A DNA stretch of 64,000 nucleotides, taken from contig NZ_CP049919.1 of the NCBI RefSeq assembly GCF_015624425.1, forward strand, positions 1,674,001-1,738,000, written 5' to 3'. Below, in pieces: positions 62,072-64,000 of this stretch. The DNA is from Roseateles sp. DAIF2. GTDB lineage: Bacteria; Pseudomonadota; Gammaproteobacteria; Burkholderiales; Burkholderiaceae_C. Position 1 is the stretch's first letter, and each line of letters begins with the position of its first letter. The notes under the pieces are model-generated. The model saw nothing but the letters and a program-made list of their open reading frames with translations. It did not search any database and was not told where the DNA came from. A program made the translations under genes and the position numbers.

Positions 62072-62787
62072 TGGCGGCGGACACCACGCGAGTGCTCAAG
62101 CTGGACAATGTCCACGCCTTCTACGGCAAGAGCCATGTGCTGCATGGCGTCAGCATGGAGCTGCGTCCCGGCGAGATCGTCAGCCTCTTGGGCCGCAACG
62201 GCTCGGGCCGCTCGACCACGGTCAAGACCATCATGGGCCAGGTCGACGGCAACGGCTCGGTGCGCTTCGGCGAGCAGGAGCTGCTGGGCCGCAAGGCGTA
62301 TGAGATCGCGCATCAGGGCATTGGCTATGTGCCGGAGAACCGCGACATCTTCCCCAAGCTGAGCGTGCACCAGAACCTGATGCTGGGCCAGAAGTCGGGC
62401 GCGAAGAACACGCGCTGGAGCTTCGACGATATGTATCGGATGTTCCCGCGCCTGAAGGAGCGCCAGCACACCGAGGCCGGCGTGCTCTCCGGCGGCGAGC
62501 AGCAGATGCTGACCCTGTGCCGCACCCTGATGGGCGATCCGGACCTGATCATGATCGACGAGCCCACCGAGGGCCTGGCGCCGAAGATCGTCGAGCTGGT
62601 GGCCGAGTACCTGAAGGAGCTGCGCCGGCGTGGCATCGCGGTGCTGCTGGTCGAGCAGAAGCTGGCGATCGCGCTGGAGATCTCGGAGCGCTGCTATGTG
62701 ATGGGCCATGGCCGCATCGTGTTCGAGGGCACGCCGGCCGAGCTGCGGGCGAACAGCTACATCCGCAAGGAGTGGCTGGAGGTTTAG
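62071..62787 (+). CDS. ABC transporter ATP-binding protein (LivF-like) with Walker A Lys to Arg
   Basis: A 238-residue ATPase. The Walker A motif reads GRNGSGRST (41-49); the usual invariant lysine is Arg47 (codon CGC at 62209-62211). Walker B (LIMIDEPTEGLAP), the signature (LSGGEQQMLTLCRTLM) and the Q loop (GYVPENRDIF) are otherwise normal, and VLLVEQKLAIAL is the LivF switch region. The start ATG overlaps the stop of the LivG-like gene by one base. The reading frame is intact, so this is not a decaying gene. It closes the transporter operon; the 3' end overlaps the next, convergent gene by four bases. Confidence 0.93.
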   Translation: MAADTTRVLKLDNVHAFYGKSHVLHGVSMELRPGEIVSLLGRNGSGRSTTVKTIMGQVDGNGSVRFGEQELLGRKAYEIAHQGIGYVPENRDIFPKLSVHQNLMLGQKSGAKNTRWSFDDMYRMFPRLKERQHTEAGVLSGGEQQMLTLCRTLMGDPDLIMIDEPTEGLAPKIVELVAEYLKELRRRGIAVLLVEQKLAIALEISERCYVMGHGRIVFEGTPAELRANSYIRKEWLEV

Positions 62788-63656
62788 CTCGAGCGGCCGT
62801 CGCCCCAGTCGAGCCAGGCCCCGGGTGCCAGCGGCTGGATCTCGATGGCCGTGCCGCGCGCCGCCTCGCGCAGCCGGGCGATCGGATCGGCGACCTCGAC
62901 ATAGCGGCCCATGCCGCCGACGCCGTAGTGGATCGGGACCAGGCGGCGGGCGCCGAGGATGCGCGCGGCCGCGAGCGCCTGTTCCGGCGTCAGCACGCCG
63001 GGCTGGCCGCTGACCGGTTGGCGGAAACCGAAGCGCGCGCCGTTGATCGGCAGGAAGGCCGCATCGAAGGGGCCGAACTGCCGCGCGATGCGCCACCAGT
63101 GGCCATGCCACAACGTGTCGCCGCCGTGGAAGAGGCGGCGGCCGCCGGCCAGCACCACCCAGGAGACCTGCAGATCGCCGTAGCCGTCGGCGGCCGGGAC
63201 CGCGGTGACGGTAAAGTCGTCGCCCAGCAGCTGCGGCTCCCACAGCGCGCTGGCGCGGGGGCGTGCGCGCGGCGGCACCGGCTGGGGCTGGGTGCCGGCC
63301 GGGTGCAGCAGGCTGCCACCCCGGGCCAGCACCGCGGCGACGGCCTTGGCATCGAAATGGTCCGAGTGCAGATGGGTCAGCAGCACATGGCTGTCGCCGA
63401 CGGCATCGTCGACCGGGATCAGCGCATCCGGCAGCGCGGAGCCCCAGGTGTCCGGATTGGTCAGCGGGTCGATGAACAAGGTGGCGCGCGGCAGCTGCAG
63501 GCGGATGCCCGCCCAGGCCAGGCGCTGGACGCGCAGGCCCTCCGCCGCGGCGCGCGCCAGCGGCCAGGCCGCCAGGCCCGCCGCGCATCCGGCCAGGAAG
63601 TGACGTCGATCGAGGCCGGCGGTGCCGGATCGATGGGCGTTGCGCTGCTGCCTCAT
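62784..63656 (-). CDS. Tat-exported MBL-fold metal-dependent hydrolase
   Basis: A 290-residue protein with a twin-arginine signal (DRRHFLAGCAAGLAAWPLARAAA, read in parts) and a metallo-beta-lactamase fold of the UlaG/RomA type: THLHSDHFDAKAV holds the zinc motif, HGGDTLWHGHW and PIHYGVGGMGR follow. The fold should bind two metal ions in the periplasm. The start MRQQRNAHRSGTAGLDRRHFL at 63656 puts the arginine pair at the right distance and overlaps the upstream gene by four bases (ATGA). Substrate unknown; it lies opposite the Liv-type transporter operon, so a link is possible only by position. Confidence 0.87.
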   Translation of the reverse strand: MRQQRNAHRSGTAGLDRRHFLAGCAAGLAAWPLARAAAEGLRVQRLAWAGIRLQLPRATLFIDPLTNPDTWGSALPDALIPVDDAVGDSHVLLTHLHSDHFDAKAVAAVLARGGSLLHPAGTQPQPVPPRARPRASALWEPQLLGDDFTVTAVPAADGYGDLQVSWVVLAGGRRLFHGGDTLWHGHWWRIARQFGPFDAAFLPINGARFGFRQPVSGQPGVLTPEQALAAARILGARRLVPIHYGVGGMGRYVEVADPIARLREAARGTAIEIQPLAPGAWLDWGDGRSS

Positions 63657-64000
63657 GCCGCGAGCTCCCGCGCCGCGATGGCCGCATCGAGGGAAAAGAT
63701 CGCCTGCTCGGCGATGACCCGCAGGTTGTGGCGATGCCATTCGCGCTCGAAGGCGCAGGCCGCGACGCCCGGGGCCAGGCAGTCCTCGATCGCGATGCGG
63801 GCGATGTGCGGTGCGACCGCCGCCGCGCCATGCTCGGCGCGCAGCGCCATGACGATCTGCCGCAGCCGGTCCAGGTAATGCAGCGCATGGTCCAGCACCG
63901 CGGCGGGGAAGCTGCCGATATGACCGCCGACGATGCTGCGCCGGCCCAGCCGCCGGATCCGGACGAGCGCGTCGCGGATCAGCGCCGGATCGGCCTTCGA
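63653..64000 (-). CDS. Uncharacterised protein, C-terminal part only (N-terminus beyond window)
   Basis: The reading frame is open to the right edge; 115 residues are seen. The visible part starts SKADPALIRDALVRIRRL, then GRRSIVGGHIGSFPAAVLDHALHYLDRLRQIV and a helical C-terminus ending AIAARELAA, read in parts. The GGHIGSFP turn followed by two helices resembles the C-terminal end of MBL-fold hydrolases, which fits the next gene in the operon, but the evidence is weak. The stop overlaps the next gene's ATG, so it is co-transcribed. No signal or catalytic motif can be seen. Confidence 0.6.
   Translation of the reverse strand, partial: SKADPALIRDALVRIRRLGRRSIVGGHIGSFPAAVLDHALHYLDRLRQIVMALRAEHGAAAVAPHIARIAIEDCLAPGVAACAFEREWHRHNLRVIAEQAIFSLDAAIAARELAA

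Overview
The window is a dense, very G+C-rich (about 70% by eye) stretch of a bacterial chromosome. Several things point to a betaproteobacterium of the order Burkholderiales, probably a Roseateles/Pelomonas/Mitsuaria-like relative. These are the phaC-phaA-phaB polyhydroxybutyrate cluster, a homodimeric pyruvate dehydrogenase operon whose E3 carries its own lipoyl domain, a glnA-ntrB-ntrC locus with sigma54 control, a SelO-MsrB pair, and short dispersed palindromic repeats of a kind common in that order. The genus is inferred; no rRNA gene is present to confirm it.

Layout. 1-7800 (minus strand): end-truncated PfpI/DJ-1 protein, oligopeptidase A, S66 peptidase and folD, then a PAS histidine kinase with a FixJ-type regulator. 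8019-14232 (plus): aceE-aceF-lpdA, closed by a terminator whose T-tract carries a complete IS1595-family insertion (14292-15369) with an 8-bp target duplication. 15370-17840: repeat-rich intergenic DNA around a paiB-like gene and a divergent LysR regulator. 18400-25000: small membrane and oxidoreductase genes, including a WrbA-MFS pair opposite a LysR regulator. 24879-27654: an HDOD gene divergent from lapG-lapD, the c-di-GMP-controlled periplasmic protease module that controls surface adhesin release. 27661-29931: Nudix hydrolase, maleylacetoacetate isomerase, PgeF and a small membrane protein. 30072-33888: phaC, phaA, phaB. 34025-40433: IclR regulator, AIM24 protein, and a run of envelope-related genes ending with a CinA-type protein. 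40436-45357: the nitrogen-control locus. 45371-46279: an orphan HExxH, glycine-zipper protein resembling DUF4157-type toxin or effector proteins. 46380-51839: metallo-hydrolase, deformylase, a FecR/DUF6600 protein, arylesterase, ABC ATPase, DUF2062. 51925-55695 (minus): PpiC-type chaperone, BolA, YciB, MsrB and SelO. 55908-62787 (plus): acyl-CoA ligase followed by a complete branched-chain-type ABC transporter. 62784-64000: a Tat-exported metallo-hydrolase and a truncated gene.

How the genes fit together. Central carbon flow (pyruvate to acetyl-CoA to polyhydroxybutyrate), nitrogen control (GlnA, NtrB, NtrC with two NtrC boxes and a near-consensus sigma54 promoter) and redox or protein repair (SelO, MsrB, WrbA) dominate. 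The points most worth a second look are the two ATPases of the Liv-type transporter, each with an altered core motif (Walker A Lys to Arg in one, signature Gly to Ala in the other); the orphan DUF4157-like protein; the IS inside the lpdA terminator; the 72-bp identical lipoyl-domain segment shared by aceF and lpdA; and a sigma54-like element before phaC. No CRISPR array, tRNA, rRNA, phage or plasmid module was seen.
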